5,178 nt of DNA from Lachnospiraceae bacterium (GTDB lineage: Bacteria; Bacillota; Clostridia; Lachnospirales; Lachnospiraceae). The stretch covers positions 1 through 5,178 of the forward strand of contig CAAEAB010000023.1 of NCBI GenBank assembly GCA_900753685.1, given 5' to 3'. Of this stretch, positions 5,078-5,178 are shown piece after piece (within the stretch, counting starts at the first letter, position 1; each line of letters starts with the position of its first letter). The translations under genes and the position numbers were made by a program. The notes beneath the pieces are model-generated. The model did no database searches, was not told the DNA's origin, and saw only the letters and a program-made list of their open reading frames with translations.

Positions 5078-5178
5078 ATGGCAGAAGATCAAAGCAAAAT
5101 CCGAAATTTTTGCATTATTGCCCATATTGACCACGGAAAATCCACCCTGGCAGACCGTATTATTGAGATGACATGAAC
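5078..5178 (+). CDS. lepA: Elongation factor 4 (LepA), N-terminal fragment with an in-frame TGA at codon 33
   Basis: LepA/EF4 is a ribosome-associated translational GTPase of about 600 residues. The first 32 codons include [20 protein letters not shown] (residues 8-27), with the G1/P-loop AHIDHGKST diagnostic of the EF-G/LepA class; [19 protein letters not shown] is typical of LepA. The ATG has GGAGG at 5063-5067 with 10-nt spacing. The frame then reads EMT followed by TGA (5174-5176), where LepA proteins usually have Gly or Ser. Only two more bases follow. Either the sequence carries an error at its end or the gene is broken; a one-base change (TGA to GGA or TCA) would restore it. lepA next to gpr-spoIIP is the familiar Bacillus order, here separated by the two-component pair. 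Confidence 0.88.

Noticed and set aside
4859..5134. Minus-strand open frame across the kinase end and the lepA start
   Set aside because: It is antisense to the kinase C-terminus, the lepA promoter and the LepA P-loop, all better supported.

Overview
The window looks like chromosomal DNA from a spore-forming anaerobe of the Clostridia, most likely near Lachnospiraceae. This rests on the sporulation gene pair gpr-spoIIP beside rpsT and lepA, the AT-rich spacers, the SD-type ribosome binding sites and the mid-range base composition. The family-level assignment is inference. No mobile element, CRISPR array, tRNA or rRNA was seen.

Left edge (1-218): the first 14 codons of rpsT (ribosomal protein S20) run leftward from a TTG start behind a strong SD. 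A near-consensus vegetative promoter (TTGACA-N17-TATTAT) drives it. Candidate sporulation promoters for the rightward gpr gene lie in the same roughly 60 bp, so the two divergent promoters overlap physically.

Sporulation block (219-2446): gpr encodes the protease that degrades small acid-soluble spore proteins (SASP) at germination. spoIIP encodes the membrane-anchored cell-wall hydrolase of the engulfment machinery. A sequence matching the mother-cell sigma-E consensus overlaps the gpr stop codon. It would give spoIIP its own mother-cell transcription, apart from forespore transcription of gpr.

Two-component system (2624-4997): a VanR-like OmpR/PhoB-family response regulator is followed, apparently with translational coupling, by a multi-pass histidine kinase. 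This pair sits between spoIIP and lepA, which are neighbours in Bacillus. The kinase keeps the H, N, F and G2 boxes but has no recognisable DxGxG (G1) box. The signal and targets are unknown.

Right edge (4998-5178): lepA (elongation factor 4) begins under its own extended -10 vegetative promoter with a dyad at the expected transcription start. Its reading frame meets a TGA at codon 33, four bases before the window ends. This is probably an error at a sequence edge but could be a real nonsense mutation.

Overall this is an ordinary housekeeping and sporulation neighbourhood. I see no convincing new system. The points that deserve checking are the overlapping divergent promoters, the inserted two-component pair, the very short Gpr propeptide, small tandem duplications in and after spoIIP, and the lepA stop.
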